Source: Pocillopora verrucosa | Lineage: Eukaryota > Cnidaria > Anthozoa > Scleractinia > Pocilloporidae | Length of the DNA stretch: 64,000 nt | Direction: 5' to 3' | Assembly: GCF_036669915.1 (NCBI RefSeq) | Contig: NC_089315.1 | Coordinates: 6,781,791 to 6,845,790 of the forward strand | Part shown: positions 1 to 11,652 of the stretch, one piece after another | Layout of the letters: the number at the start of each line of letters is the position of its first letter | Numbering within the stretch: position 1 is the stretch's first letter | The notes under the pieces: model-generated | Told to the model about the DNA's origin: nothing | What the model saw: only the letters and a program-made list of their open reading frames with translations | Databases searched by the model: none | Position numbers and translations under genes: made by a program

Positions 1-123
1 TACACGGCAGGTTACCAAATAAACAGAGAAGACTGTAAGCACTTTGACCCTGCTCCTAAATCAAGATATCGTTTTCATTATTTTGTCTTATTCTCTGTTT
101 AGAGTAAAGACACTTCTTGACTT

Positions 124-1065
124 ATGGATCAATACCAGTTCAACCTGTTTAACCAAACGTGCTGGAACTGTTCCACTAGTTTACCTGAACAAACAACTCC
201 GGGATATACTCGAGCCAGTGAACTCTTAACTAAAAATGAAGCGATCATTCTCTCCATAATCTGCGCCTTGGCCAGTGTGATTGGAACCTTTGGAAACTCT
301 CTCGTCCTTCTTGCCGTGCCCAGCAACAAAAATCTTCGCACGATCCCCGATCTTTTCATCACAAACCTAGCGTTCTCAGACTTCACAGTCTGTGCAATTG
401 TTTTACCCATGTTTGTATACGACTTCAATCAAAACGTGGGTGAAAAATCGGAAGCCGAACTAGAAAACTTCGACCAGGTGAAAAGTTTCTTGGGGCATAC
501 CTCCATGGTTGCATCCGCCACTAATATGTTTGCGGTGACAGTTGATCGCGTCACTGCAATCAGATTCCCATTCAGGTACGCATTCATGGCGACCAAACAT
601 GCATTAGCAGGTATTCTGGTTGTCTGGATAATTTCTATCACATTCGGTGTCCTTTACGCTCCTAATTTGGTGTCCAGAATGTACATTGCCCTCTACTGCT
701 CAGCTTTATTGATCACAACAATGATCATGTATGTCTACATCTTCATTGCCGCTAAACGCCAGGAAAACAGAATTCATAGCATGCAGATGGGAACAGATGG
801 CGTCTTAGTAGAAAAGAAGGTAGCTAAGACCATTTTCACGGTGGTCGGAGTGTATGCGTTGTGTTGGTTACCTTTGCTCATGCTTCCAGCCATCATCGAT
901 TTTGAATCAAAACCAGATCAGTTTAAGAAAGGCTTCAACTGGGCTCAGTCAGCGCTCGCTTGTAATTCAGCCATAAATCCCTTCATTTATTGCCTGAGAT
1001 GCACGAAATATCGCACAGCGTTTGGCAAAATACTGCGAATACAAAGGTGGATCGTTCGGCAGTAA
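124..1065 (+). CDS. Rhodopsin-family (class A) G protein-coupled receptor, intronless, copy 1
   Basis: A 313-residue single-exon ORF predicted to be a seven-helix plasma-membrane receptor; the ligand is unknown. Visible class A landmarks are GN in TM1 (N58), the SD of TM2 (D86), DRV in place of DRY at 141-143, W168 in TM4, CWLP in TM6 (about 247-250) and NPFIY in TM7 (285-289). Approximate helices are 40-64, 76-99, 118-141, 160-180, 187-210, 234-257 and 270-290. The N-terminus carries FNQTCWNCST with two N-glycosylation sequons. The cysteines that normally link TM3 to the second extracellular loop are absent, and TM5 lacks the usual proline. Two further intact copies and one dead copy follow on the same strand, so this is a local tandem family. 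The start is the first ATG of the frame and matches the N-terminal motif of the copy at 5166. The class A assignment is firm; the subfamily is not resolved (melatonin/orphan-like groups are possible). Confidence 0.88.
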   Translation: MDQYQFNLFNQTCWNCSTSLPEQTTPGYTRASELLTKNEAIILSIICALASVIGTFGNSLVLLAVPSNKNLRTIPDLFITNLAFSDFTVCAIVLPMFVYDFNQNVGEKSEAELENFDQVKSFLGHTSMVASATNMFAVTVDRVTAIRFPFRYAFMATKHALAGILVVWIISITFGVLYAPNLVSRMYIALYCSALLITTMIMYVYIFIAAKRQENRIHSMQMGTDGVLVEKKVAKTIFTVVGVYALCWLPLLMLPAIIDFESKPDQFKKGFNWAQSALACNSAINPFIYCLRCTKYRTAFGKILRIQRWIVRQ

Positions 1066-1707
1066 TCACTGAGCCCAATCACTCGAAATGACATTTGACA
1101 ATAATAGATTAGTGAGACGGTTAAGTCGTGTGTAGGTGAAAGGAGGAGAAAATGAAAGAGGGGATGTATATTGCAATCGTTCACACCTTCACATCTTCAT
1201 ACCTAACAAATATTTTCACGTACCCCTACAAATGTTTTCACAGATTTTTCCAGAGGTGAAAAAAATCTCACGAGGAGGTCGATTCCGCTTACGATTGCAT
1301 GACGGCTACTTGCTTTTATAAATGACTATTTCACAATATTTTATCCTTTTTTCCATCGGCTCAAATTGCAGAGCCAGACTAAAGTTGTAATGCGCTGATT
1401 ATGTCATTTATCGATGCAACTACTTTGTTTCTATTTATAACTGGCTCGGTACTGTTTTAACAATAGACAATTGATGTCCTTAATGCACTGTAAAAAGTAC
1501 AGGTGTAATACGTAAAATCGGACAACTAACCAAATCGCGAGTATCAAATGATACAAAGAATGTGGCAAAGACTTCTGGATTTCTCCGGTTGCTTTCTGGA
1601 CTAGTTACACCGATTCAACGAGATTACGTACTTCATCAACCAAAAATAACTTAATTTTCATACAGCAACTTCTGCTTACTTAGGCAGTCTTTTCCTTTTG
1701 GAAAAAA
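1066..1707. other. Intergenic, no gene recognised
   Basis: AT-rich sequence between the first GPCR and its pseudogene relative. I see no conserved coding signal or recognisable repeat. Confidence 0.5.
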
Positions 1708-1915
1708 CTGCAATGACAATAGCGTACAGTAATTTCAGTGAACTTTCAAAAGGAAATAAAGCGTTCATTCTCTCGTTGATCGGCTTCTAGGCGTGTATGA
1801 TCGCACGAGTGGAAAATCTTCAGTGGTACTCGCCTGCAAAACAAAACGTTTCGTACGATACCCAACCTTCTCTTTAGAGACCTGGCTCTTTATGGCTATT
1901 ATAGGGAGGAGGTTT
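1708..1915 (+). pseudogene. GPCR gene fragment, decayed paralogue of the 5166 gene
   Basis: This stretch aligns base by base with codons about 20-85 of the GPCR at 5166-6107 (5' extracellular region, TM1, intracellular loop 1 and the start of TM2). Shared blocks include the CATTCTCTCG segment, GGCGTGTATGAT and the ACGATACCC(G/A)ACCTT region before TM2. The frame is broken by an in-frame TAG after the TM1 start, several indels, and loss of everything downstream of TM2. No ATG equivalent is kept. It is a non-functional remnant that shows a fourth member of the array once existed. Confidence 0.75.
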
Positions 1916-3573
1916 GACATACGAACGAAAGAAAACATTTTGAACCCTCATAGTCGCCTTTCGGTAATTTTCCTGATCCACACGGCTTATAAACAAAGCA
2001 AAGAGGGGTGTGGCAAATAACTTATGTCAAAATTCACTCCTCTTATATGGTGCAAGAGAATATTCTCTTGACGGCGTCAGAGTCAGTCAACTCTGATGAT
2101 GACTTCCGTTCAGGTTGTCGATACACCACGAACGACCACAGTCCTTTTCAAGTCTCCCCTGACTCAAACAATCAGACTTAACGATCTAACACAATTCGAA
2201 TTATGTTTTAGGCCAAAAATTCCAAAAAAATCTCTGTTTGAGTGCATAAGTGGTTTGAGGCATTCGCTTGTCTATCAAATTGTGACGACACGAATTGAAC
2301 ACGAGAAGATTGAACCCTGTGATACTCAGCAATAAATCATCTCCTTGTCAGCTGCGCATCTGAATAATTTAACGTCAAAAAAATAAACAACATATCCAGT
2401 GTAGTTTTAAAGCTGAGGGATTGCTTAACCCTGTAGGTTCTACATGGTACAGTAAGAATGTAAACACAAAAACCGAGGGAAGATAGATCCCCTGTGAATG
2501 ACAGAAGTAGATAATAATTTTGTTACTTGAGCTCCATAATAAAACATTGGCCGAAAATTCAACATTACACCGAATTTAATTTTAATTTGATTGCATAGGT
2601 TTGTATCTTCTATAAGACAGAGAAAGGGGCCGAAACCATTTATGAGCCTTGTTAAAGTAAAAATGTCACCACTGTATACGTCACTTTGTTGTCAGCAGCT
2701 GCTCGCAAACTCGGTATTAACTTATTATCCTGTTCGCAAAACACGCCATTAACTCACTCTTATTGCTAAACAAAACAGTCCGTTGGTTTTCCGTTTTCTT
2801 TCAAATAATAAAAAAAAAACCTAAAAACCCTTGGAACCTTCAAACTCCGTGAGAAGCTGTTAGAGGATAAATCATGATTTTCGCCCTGCACTTAGGGAAA
2901 CCAATTTTATCTGAAATGGTGAACAATGTTATTAAAAAAGCCATCAAATGAATTCTGCCAATAACAGCTAGAATTAATATCGGCCTGAGCTAACACAATG
3001 TGCAGCTGCAACGCGGTGATATGGTTAATTCTGCATATTTTTGTTTGTGTTACATGACAAGTAGTCGTTGAACAAGAGTGCGATTCCAGTTATCGATAGA
3101 TGCAAAAGGCGAGTTGTTAAATTGATGAGATGAATATTTCGCTATCTTTCAGCTAAGACCGGGAACTTCGCTAAATAAGATTCTATTTCTGATGGCGAGT
3201 GAATTATAGTTGACGTTGTTATTTTTCGACCGGTCGGTTTTTTTTTTTTTTTTTTTTTTCCAATTTACCTAAGCGTAAAAGAATAGAGACGTTGTTTATT
3301 GACTGAAAGAAACAGAAAAGACTACGGAACATTTGCCAAGGTAAGTTAATTTCGAGTTCGTCTTTGGGAACCTTTGTCAAGGAGATGCATCAGTTTTAGG
3401 ACCGATGCAGTTGTAAACTGTGAACGAAGATAGAATAGGAATGTAAATTTTTTTCGTCATGCATGTGTGTAGTGTTTTCAGATGCAGAAAAATGTCTCTC
3501 TTTTACGTTATTTGGAGACCAGTGATTTTCACTGCTAATGGAAATATATGTTCGATCGAGTAAATCAATAATT
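1916..3573. other. Intergenic, no gene recognised
   Basis: AT-rich, containing short chance ORFs (for example 2096-2335) without recognisable domains and a poly-T run of about 20 at 3239-3259. No supported gene. Confidence 0.5.
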
Positions 3574-3938
3574 ACTTGAATTTTTCTTAGACACGGTGTA
3601 TTTGCCATTTGACAGTGCCACATGGGATATTGTGCTTTGCTCGATGTCTTTTTCCATGGTTTCGTAGTTTAGAAAATTTTTTCCTTTTTTGCGATTCAGG
3701 AACTTTCGTTTCGGGTGGGAACATAGGAACCGTAAAGGAATCTAAATTTATCACTTGAACTTTTCTTAGACACAGTACGAGTGTATTTGCCAATTGACAC
3801 TACCACAGGGGCTATTGTACTTTGCTCAATGTCTTTCTCCGTGGTTTCGTGGTTTAGAATATATTTTCCTTTTTTTGCAATTCAGAAACTTTCGTTTCAG
3901 GTGGGAACATAGGAACCGTAAAGGAATCTAAATTTATC
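3574..3938. repeat. Tandem duplication of a 179-186 bp unit
   Basis: Two adjacent diverged copies, 3574-3752 and 3753-3938. Both start with ACTTGAA(T/C)TTTTCTTAGACAC and end with GGAACCGTAAAGGAATCTAA and a short tail. No coding potential is apparent. Confidence 0.8.
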
Positions 3939-5165
3939 GAACAGGCTTAGAAAAATTGAGAAAAAACGGAAAAAATACGGAAAAGGGTATAATAAATTTT
4001 AATTAATTATTTATGATACACAGATGCAGCTACCAAGGTACAGCTCTTAAAGAAGGACCAGGGGTCTTTACACAAAGAACTATTCCCTTGTTTTTTCAAG
4101 GCCCGATAAATAAAAAATAACCACCTGAAAAAAAAATTGGCAACACATGTGATTCAGAAGCTTTAACGCATCAAAAGGGAGGTTGGGCTTACTAAATATT
4201 CTAATTCATAGACTAGAGACTTCAATAAGATCGATTGAATCCTCTTCTTCGGAAAGGCTCTATGAGTAACATTATACAGCAACGCCGGAGAGAAAGTTCA
4301 CGATATAAGCATTGTAATGTATATTCCGATTAAGGTGGCCCAAGATAGGGTAAATGGGCTCAGATTTCTTTGTTCAAAATGACATTAGGGCATGCACACA
4401 CGAGCTCGGTGGAAATCTAGTCTGATTATCATTTCAAGTAATTATCAAATGTTTCTAACACTGTTTGTTTATGCATACGCTTGGATATCAACAAGCCAGA
4501 TGAATGTTCGATATGAAATCATTCAAACATGGAGGGCTAATCAACCCCCACCGTATTTAATATGAAGAGGATTTGAAAAATCTTAATATACAACAATTTT
4601 TTTTTTAAGAATGCAACGAGGATAACATTCTAAATTTTAAAGAAACTGTTTCAAGAATCGATAAAATGAGACGAAACATTCGGCAGCCTTAAAAACTCTC
4701 ATTACTTACAAAGTGAGCAATAATCTAAAACGAAATGTTTTTTAAGTTGTTTGATCCCCAAAAGAGATATAGTATTGTAGTTTAACGACTTCCAAAATTG
4801 ATTTCAGTTTTGTTATTAGAACTGGTTATCTTTTAATTATTTTTAGCTCTGAATTTGGCTATGATAATACAATCGATAAACTTAATATTTTTTTGTCTAA
4901 CCAAACCAGGATTACGACCTATAACAGATCGTACGGACCGAAATGAAATTAAATCGGACCGTGAACAAAGTAGCAGTGTAACAAATCTGTGGGAAAAAAT
5001 TAATACAAAGCGTATAGCAAAGTCTGCTGTTTTGCCATGTCATAGCTCGTTACTTTGTTTGTTTTTTTCTTTGAACGGGATGACTTCGTAAACGGTTGCG
5101 AGTCTCACCCATTTTTTAACCATTTCTTGGCTAATATTTTTTCCGTTTTGTAGAGCGATCGGCGA
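3939..5165. other. Intergenic, no gene recognised
   Basis: AT-rich sequence upstream of the second GPCR. A 78-codon ORF at 4855-5091 has no recognisable feature and is probably chance. Confidence 0.45.
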
Positions 5166-6107
5166 ATGGCGGTGACACTTTTTAACCAGACCTGTTGGAA
5201 TTGTTCAACCATTCTTCCCCATTTGAAAACAACTGCAACGACAAAAGGATACACTAACATCAGTGAATTCTTAACGAGAGATTCAGCGGTCATTCTCTCG
5301 ATAATCAGCTCCTTGGCGTGTATGATAGGATGCCTTGGAAACTCTTTGGTCATGCTCGTCGTACAACGAAATAAAACTTTTCGCACGATACCCGACCTTT
5401 TCATCACAAGCTTGGCTGTCTCCGACTTCTTCGTGTGCGCACTTTATTTACCGTTGCGTATTTACTACTTCTTTCATACCATCAGCGAAAGTGAGGGCAA
5501 ATCCAAAGCTTTCGACTACGCCATGAGTTTCCTTGGGCATACTTCCATGGTAGCTTCCGCTTCAAACATGTTTGCGGTCACAATTGATCGCATCATTGCA
5601 ATCAGATTCCCATTCAAGTACGTTTTCATGACAGCCAAACATGCTGTAGTTCAAATACTGCTTGTGTGGATAGTCTCTCTTGCATTCGGTGTCTTGTACG
5701 CTCCTCTCTTGGTGTCCAATATGTACATCGCCCTTTATTGTTCAGTTCTTCTGATAACAACAATGCTCATGTACATCTACATTTTCATCATTGCAAAACG
5801 AGCAGAAAACAGGATACAGAACGCTCAGTCAACATTGGAAAGGACTGTGTCTGAGAAAAAAGTAGCCAAAACCGTTTTCACAGTCGTGGGGGCCTATAAT
5901 TTGTGTTGGCTGCCCATGCTTCTTCTCCCAGCAATTGCCAACCCTTCAACGAACCCAGTTCAGTTTGGTAAAGGATTTTTTTGGGCTCAAACCCTTCTGG
6001 TCTGCAATTCAGCTATTAATCCTTACATTTACTGTATGAGAAGCAAGAAATATCGTGCGGCATTTGGTAAAATACTGTACATTCAGCTTTGCATTGGTCA
6101 TGAATAA
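5166..6107 (+). CDS. Rhodopsin-family GPCR, intronless, copy 2
   Basis: 313 residues, the same length as copy 1 and clearly paralogous throughout. Landmarks are a GNS motif in TM1 (N59), D in TM2 (TSLAVSD), DRI at 141-143, W in TM4 (LLVWIVS), CWLP in TM6 and NPYIY at 285-289. The N-terminal FNQTCWNCST glycosylation and cysteine motif of copy 1 is conserved at residues 6-15. Helix 8 follows as KKYRAAFGKIL. It lacks the canonical TM3-ECL2 disulfide cysteines, as do its sisters. The reading frame is intact, and conservative substitutions dominate relative to copy 1, which suggests a functional gene. The ATG at 5166 is preferred because the motif follows it directly. Ligand and G protein coupling are unknown. 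Confidence 0.88.
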   Translation: MAVTLFNQTCWNCSTILPHLKTTATTKGYTNISEFLTRDSAVILSIISSLACMIGCLGNSLVMLVVQRNKTFRTIPDLFITSLAVSDFFVCALYLPLRIYYFFHTISESEGKSKAFDYAMSFLGHTSMVASASNMFAVTIDRIIAIRFPFKYVFMTAKHAVVQILLVWIVSLAFGVLYAPLLVSNMYIALYCSVLLITTMLMYIYIFIIAKRAENRIQNAQSTLERTVSEKKVAKTVFTVVGAYNLCWLPMLLLPAIANPSTNPVQFGKGFFWAQTLLVCNSAINPYIYCMRSKKYRAAFGKILYIQLCIGHE

Positions 6108-9100
6108 TGGATGTAATAACAAAACTTACAAAATTAATCATAACTTTAAGTCAACTACTTCACCATCTATTTGCCATCAGAGATGAGCGGATATTTCTTG
6201 CTTGAACAAACAGATGAAAAATAGATCTTAAAAAATAGCCTATGCCACATGTACAGGCAAAGCGTACGAGCTTTTCAGCATAGCGAATAAGAGTATTTTC
6301 TTCATTAATAGGAAGGTCTCAATGGGGTTAGCCGTAAAACAGCCAAAACGTATAGTCTTTAGGCGTAAAACTTGATAAACTTAGTTGTAAAAAAGTTAAC
6401 CGTAAAAAAATTGTCATGTCTTTGATGCTATTTTGGGTGAATTGTTAGCTGTAAAAATGGCCAAAATTCTAACCGTTAGCGGCTGGCTCTTACTGTAAAC
6501 AAGATCATGTCACAGCTGATAAATTAATTGTAAACCAAGCGGAATCATAATTTTGAAACAGCAGTGCAATTAACTGGTTGAAATTTATTCAGCAACAAGG
6601 CCATATGATTAAAAAGCGTGAAGTTGGGAAAAATCTAAGAAAGATCTTCCGAGACCGCCCCCAAGAGCTGTTTAACGAGATTTACCCATAACATCAATAT
6701 AATTCTAGCGATTCAGCCATGCCAATCCCATATTTTAAATCGCACTCCTTTGTTCAATACGCATGAGAGAATCTTTCGACGGCAAAAGGGAATGTTTGGT
6801 TTTTGAGAGCTTTGATTATAGCCGGTCAGGGTCGGTTATTGAAACGAGGTCTAATTTGGGTCACGGTTTTTGACGATTAATGGACTTCGTAAGTTCCTCA
6901 TAAGTAGGGTTTTTGAAGTAATAGGATATTTCATTCAGCGCTAATTGAAATAGAAGCCCTTTTAAAAATTTCGCATAAACTTAACGTTTAGGTTATATTT
7001 TCCGCTTCATCTAAGATTGTTTAGAGCACGGTTTGGGTGAATATGGGAAAAAAAAATTTTAATAACCGGCCTTTAGGGTTGAGGAAAATATATCCAACCA
7101 CCATAAAAAAAAAAAAGTTCAAAAACTATGAAAATTCCATGTTTAAGATGCATTTGTATCAAAATGTAAATGTAGAACATTTAAAGTAGTTAAGTGAGGT
7201 AAAACAGAGATTAATGATTCTGAGAGAGATCAAAAGCCCAAATGTAATTATAGAAAGCCGAACTGTTTAAAGTTCGGCGTCATCCTCTCAATATTAACTA
7301 AAAACAAATGGTCCACATCTTCTTCTTGAATCCTCTCACTGGGAGGTACTTGTTACCATATTTCAGACCGAAAGAAAAGATGAAGAAACAGATTATTATC
7401 CTACGCCAGCAATAAATGTAAAATTTTATAACCTTACCAGAATACCGTGGCAATTTCAAAACTTTACAGCTTTCGTAAAATATAAAAACTCAGTTATAAA
7501 ATATCTCGCAGTGTCCAAGTTCAGCTTCCCTTTTGAAAGAGGTACCCGCCCAGTAAAGTTTTAGTTTTACAATAAATATGGAAGATAATTACTGGACTCA
7601 TGTAAATACTGATAACACATTGTGGAAAAATAAAATGTCGACAATATTGAGTTTTAAGTGAAGAAGGCTGTTATTAGAAGCTTCCTGAGGCAGTAAAAAG
7701 TTCTTTATCGTCTTGAAGAATCCAGTTACTAAATTTTGGTGGGGACATGTCAATGATTCTTATAAGTTTATCTCAATCATCCAATAAGTGCATTTACTTC
7801 TCCGTTGGCCTTAAAATGAAATCTTGGCGGTCTATTATCATTTTGGTACCTTCTTTGCCTGGATTTCGAATAATCGATTAGCCATTCTTCTATCAAACCG
7901 CAACAGGGTTAGAGAATGATTACTACAATTGTCAGTTCAATAATTGCGATAATTTCCGGTAGTTTTCATCTCTGGTAGTTTCAGAGTTCTGAGAAGGGAT
8001 AAGAGAAGAGTAAAAACAAAATTCTACTCTTGAAGATGGTGACCTTCAAGTTTATGAATCTTCAATGAATTACCTTCAATTTAGAAGTAAATAAACAGCA
8101 ACCCCCTTTTAATAATCTACTCGAACCTTAGCTTTTTCGTTTCGTGTTTGTGGTCTATTAGTGTCTCTAAGAGAACTGTTTTCCTATCTTACTGAAGTGA
8201 TTAAGTTTTTAAAGTCCGTGAAGTCGAAGTTAGTTTTCACTGCTTGGAAATGACTCCTGAGGTACTGACAAGAAGAATTTGTTTACCAATCAAGAGCTTC
8301 TGTGGTTGGTGACCATTTCCGTTATTCTCGTGACCTTAATGTGTGATTCAGCGGCGATGAGAGAAGGAGAAAATAGATGCAAGTCACTGTTAAGGGTCAA
8401 ATTGATTAAGAGTGAAAACGGCTGAAAGGAAGACAGCAAGAGTATTAATATTTTGCATCTTCCGTGTTCCGTTGACGTAATAATTTTGAAACTACCCTAA
8501 TATTAACAAAAAGGGCCGAGTAGTTAATTGAAATCATGGTATCAAGCAATATTCACGTAGTCCAAAATGATTGACTAATAGTTCCATTATGAGCTTAAGA
8601 GCTTTACCTAGGGCCTCAGTTTGGTTAATCATTGGAAGAAAAACGACATTAAAATTTAGCCGTTAGGCGTAAAAATTGACGAGTTCTAACAGATAGTCTT
8701 AAAAAAAGTTGACCGTAACAATCTTCATTTGAAAAACAATGGAAAGAAATGGACAGTTAGCCGTAAAATGGCCAAAATTTTAGGGTAGTCGTAAAAGCCA
8801 TTATTCCATTAAGACCCTCTTTACTTAATGCAGATGGAGGCGAGAAAGCACTATTGATGATTTCAAAAATTATATTTTAAAATTTTAAAGTTAAAATTTG
8901 CGAATTGTTTTGTAAATAAATATAAATCTACCTTGATTGCCCAAGCTTAAGAGCTATTATTGATCAAACGTTTGCGAACTTTGCTCTGAGATCGATATCA
9001 TGTTGTATATTGAACCTTCCGCCATCATCATGGTAACTTTAAGTGGCGAGGAGTGCAAATAGATACTCATAAATCGCTTAACACCTTAAGAAGGAGCACA

Positions 9101-9793
9101 GACAAAACCAGAAATATCGTGAGACGTTTGCGTACAACATAGAAGCTTAAAAAGAGGTAACATGCTGTCTTACAACTGACCCCTAAACGGCCTGTGTGTC
9201 TGCTGATCTGTTTGACATCCTTGTAGTTTTGGTGGTGACGGCCGCCTATAAAGAGATAGATTTTCAGCACTCAGAGAGATTGAGCCTATTTCGGCGTAAA
9301 CAATTATCGGTACTTTCTTTTATTTCGTTTTCACTTTTGCTTTTATTTTATCTGAAGCAATTTATTAGTTTATTTCCACATATATAGTTACAAACCGTTC
9401 AAAAAAAATTGCACTCAAAAACTGCAATATGACGACGCCAATTTCACCTGCTCTTTCATTTATTGGACCTCAAACACCAAAAAAGACCATTGGCTCGAGA
9501 TTTCTATCTCGAAACTTGACATAAACTCTTATTAATGCTTCTGGAACAAGTTGCCGAGCTTTGTGTGCTAAAAAAAAGGACTCAAATAGATTGTATCCCT
9601 CTTTCCCCCTTTTGCCGCAAATCTAAAATTTTATTTAGGATGCTTTTAACAATTTAAAGGTAATTCAATCCTGTAATGAAGGTTTTCTTTAGTTACTTTC
9701 CGACAAAGCGACCGCTAGGAAATAAAACGGCTGTGACCGCTGTATTTGCGCTCCAGTTTGCAGGTTGAAGACATTTGAGGTCATCTGAGTAGT
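6108..9793. other. Intergenic with dispersed GCCGTAAAA repeats, no gene recognised
   Basis: Long gene-free interval. Two segments, about 6325-6495 and 8655-8800, are related dispersed repeats sharing several AGCCGTAAAA and ATGGCCAAAAT words. The remainder shows no supported coding region; the ORFs at 9067-9387 on both strands look like chance. Confidence 0.5.
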
Positions 9794-10750
9794 ATGACTA
9801 CAAGTTCATTTGACTGTTTTAACCAAACAAGCTGCAACCATTCCACAGCTACTTCTCCATCACAAGAAACACTTGAGTATCTCCGTATTAGTGAAATATT
9901 AAGTAAAGAGGTAGCGGTCGTCCTCTCTCTCATTTGCGCCTTGATAAGTGTGCTTGGAGCTTTGGGGAACTCTTTGATACTCCTTGCTGTTGGCGCAAAC
10001 ACAAATCTTCGCAGGGTTCCTGATCTTTTCATCACAAGTTTGGCGATCTCAGACTTGTCTGTGTGCTTGGTGTATCTACCCATGGTGATTCATGACCTCA
10101 ATTACAAGTTTCAAAATGATAAAGAATTCAGGATCTTTGACATCACCAAAAGCTTCTTCGGCCATATTTCCACGGTTGCATCGGCAACTAACATATTTGC
10201 AATGACAATAGATCGCGTTTGTGCGATTAGATTCCCTTTCCAATACATAGCCGTTCTGACAACAGAAAAAGCACTTTTAGGAATATCATTTGTCTGGCTT
10301 GTTTCTCTTCTATTTGCTGTCTTGTACGCTTCTCCTGTTTTGATTCCCAGGTTCTATGTCTCAATCTACATCTCCTCTCTACTTATCACAACTACAATCG
10401 TGTATATCTATATTTTCATCACGGCCAAACGTCAAGAAAACAGAATTCATAACGTACATTCGCGGTCTTGTAATACCATGACAGAGAGAAAGGTGACTAA
10501 AACCATCTTAACAGTGGTAGGAGTTTATGCTTTATGTTGGATGCCTTTGCTTCTGCTTCCGCTCATTTTACACCCTTCTGAGAACGTTGTTCTATTCAAG
10601 AAAGCTTTTAGCTGTGTGCAGACGTTAGTAGCTTGTAATTCAGCAGTCAATCCACTTATTTATTGTATGCGTAGCAGTAAATACCGTAGAGAATTCGCTA
10701 AAGTACTGCGTATAGTTTATTGTGGTGAAAGAATTCATTCTGTGTCATAG
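9794..10750 (+). CDS. Rhodopsin-family GPCR, intronless, copy 3
   Basis: A 318-residue single-exon receptor, the most diverged of the local trio. It has GNS in TM1, SLAISD in TM2, DRV at 140-142 followed by CAIRFPF, W in TM4, CWMP in TM6 and NPLIY in TM7, then SSKYRREFAKVL as helix 8. The N-terminus reads CFNQTSCNHST, a variant of the two-sequon motif in copies 1 and 2. No cysteine sits at the TM3 or ECL2 positions used for the class A disulfide. The frame is intact and stops at 10748-10750. Role by homology: a plasma-membrane receptor of unknown ligand. All three copies lie head to tail, consistent with serial tandem duplication. Confidence 0.88.
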   Translation: MTTSSFDCFNQTSCNHSTATSPSQETLEYLRISEILSKEVAVVLSLICALISVLGALGNSLILLAVGANTNLRRVPDLFITSLAISDLSVCLVYLPMVIHDLNYKFQNDKEFRIFDITKSFFGHISTVASATNIFAMTIDRVCAIRFPFQYIAVLTTEKALLGISFVWLVSLLFAVLYASPVLIPRFYVSIYISSLLITTTIVYIYIFITAKRQENRIHNVHSRSCNTMTERKVTKTILTVVGVYALCWMPLLLLPLILHPSENVVLFKKAFSCVQTLVACNSAVNPLIYCMRSSKYRREFAKVLRIVYCGERIHSVS

Positions 10751-11189
10751 CGTCTGGGGAGGATCAAACGAGAGGAAGGTGTTTCGCCGTAAGGCCTTTT
10801 TTCCCCGGAAGATCTCTCAAAATATATTTTAAAGATATCGCTGTCTTATAAAATTTTAGTAAGATTCAAAAGAAACAAGAACTGCGTCAGAAATTTTACT
10901 TCATTTGATCGGCCAAGCGTTGTCTATACGCTCTCTAACGATGCATTAAATAACCAGAGAAGACTTGAAACATAACTTTTCAGGAGAACAGCTGGGAACC
11001 TTTGAAAGAAAGTGTATTCTATGGCCAGTCTGGTGTCAGTCTTTTCCAAGCTTTTTTCAAATGGTTATGCTTATAGTGCAGGCATAGTTCTCGTTTGGAT
11101 GTAAAGCTTTCTTATCCTTTCGAATCTGAATAAAACCTACCTTTTACATTGTATTTTACCCTGTCATTATTTGAATTATTTGAGTTCAA

Positions 11190-11645
11190 TACTTTTGAAA
11201 GGGGAGGTTCAGAAGGGGCTTTTTAAAAAAACTTTTTACTTCAGATTGAGGGGACGTTTTGAAGGGGGTCCTCATTGAAGAGGGGAACTTATTGAAGTCG
11301 GGGGGGCTTTTTGGGGAGGGGACACGTTAAAAACAGGGGCTTATTAGAGAGGAGGACTTAATGAAGAGGAGAACTTATTAAATAGAAGGGCTTATTGAAG
11401 AGGTGGAGTTATTGAGGAGGGGGACTTACTGAAATCGGGGGAAGGGGTTTTGGGGAGGGGAATCATTAAAAAGGGGGCTTATTACAGAGAGGGGAACTTA
11501 TTGAAGAGGGGGACATATCTAAGTCGGGGGCTTCTTTGGAGAGGGGACGCATTAAAAAGAGGAGAATTAGAAGGGAGGACGAACTTATGAAAGAGGAGGG
11601 GTATTGAAGATGAGGGCCATTGAAAAGGAGGCCTATCAGAGGGGG
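11190..11645. repeat. Purine-rich degenerate minisatellite (GAGGGG-ACTTATTGAAG type)
   Basis: The + strand is made of imperfect repeats such as GAGGGGAACTTATTGAAG and GGGGGCTTATTA, with an apparent higher-order period of roughly 100-200 bases (GTCGGGGG-CTT-TTTGGGGAGGGGA recurs). Strong purine/pyrimidine asymmetry and many G-runs are visible. No coding. Confidence 0.75.
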
Positions 11646-11652
11646 GTGGTAA

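Noticed and set aside
2096..2335. 79-codon ORF after the GPCR pseudogene
   Set aside because: No domain, no paralogue in the window and no link to the GPCR alignment.
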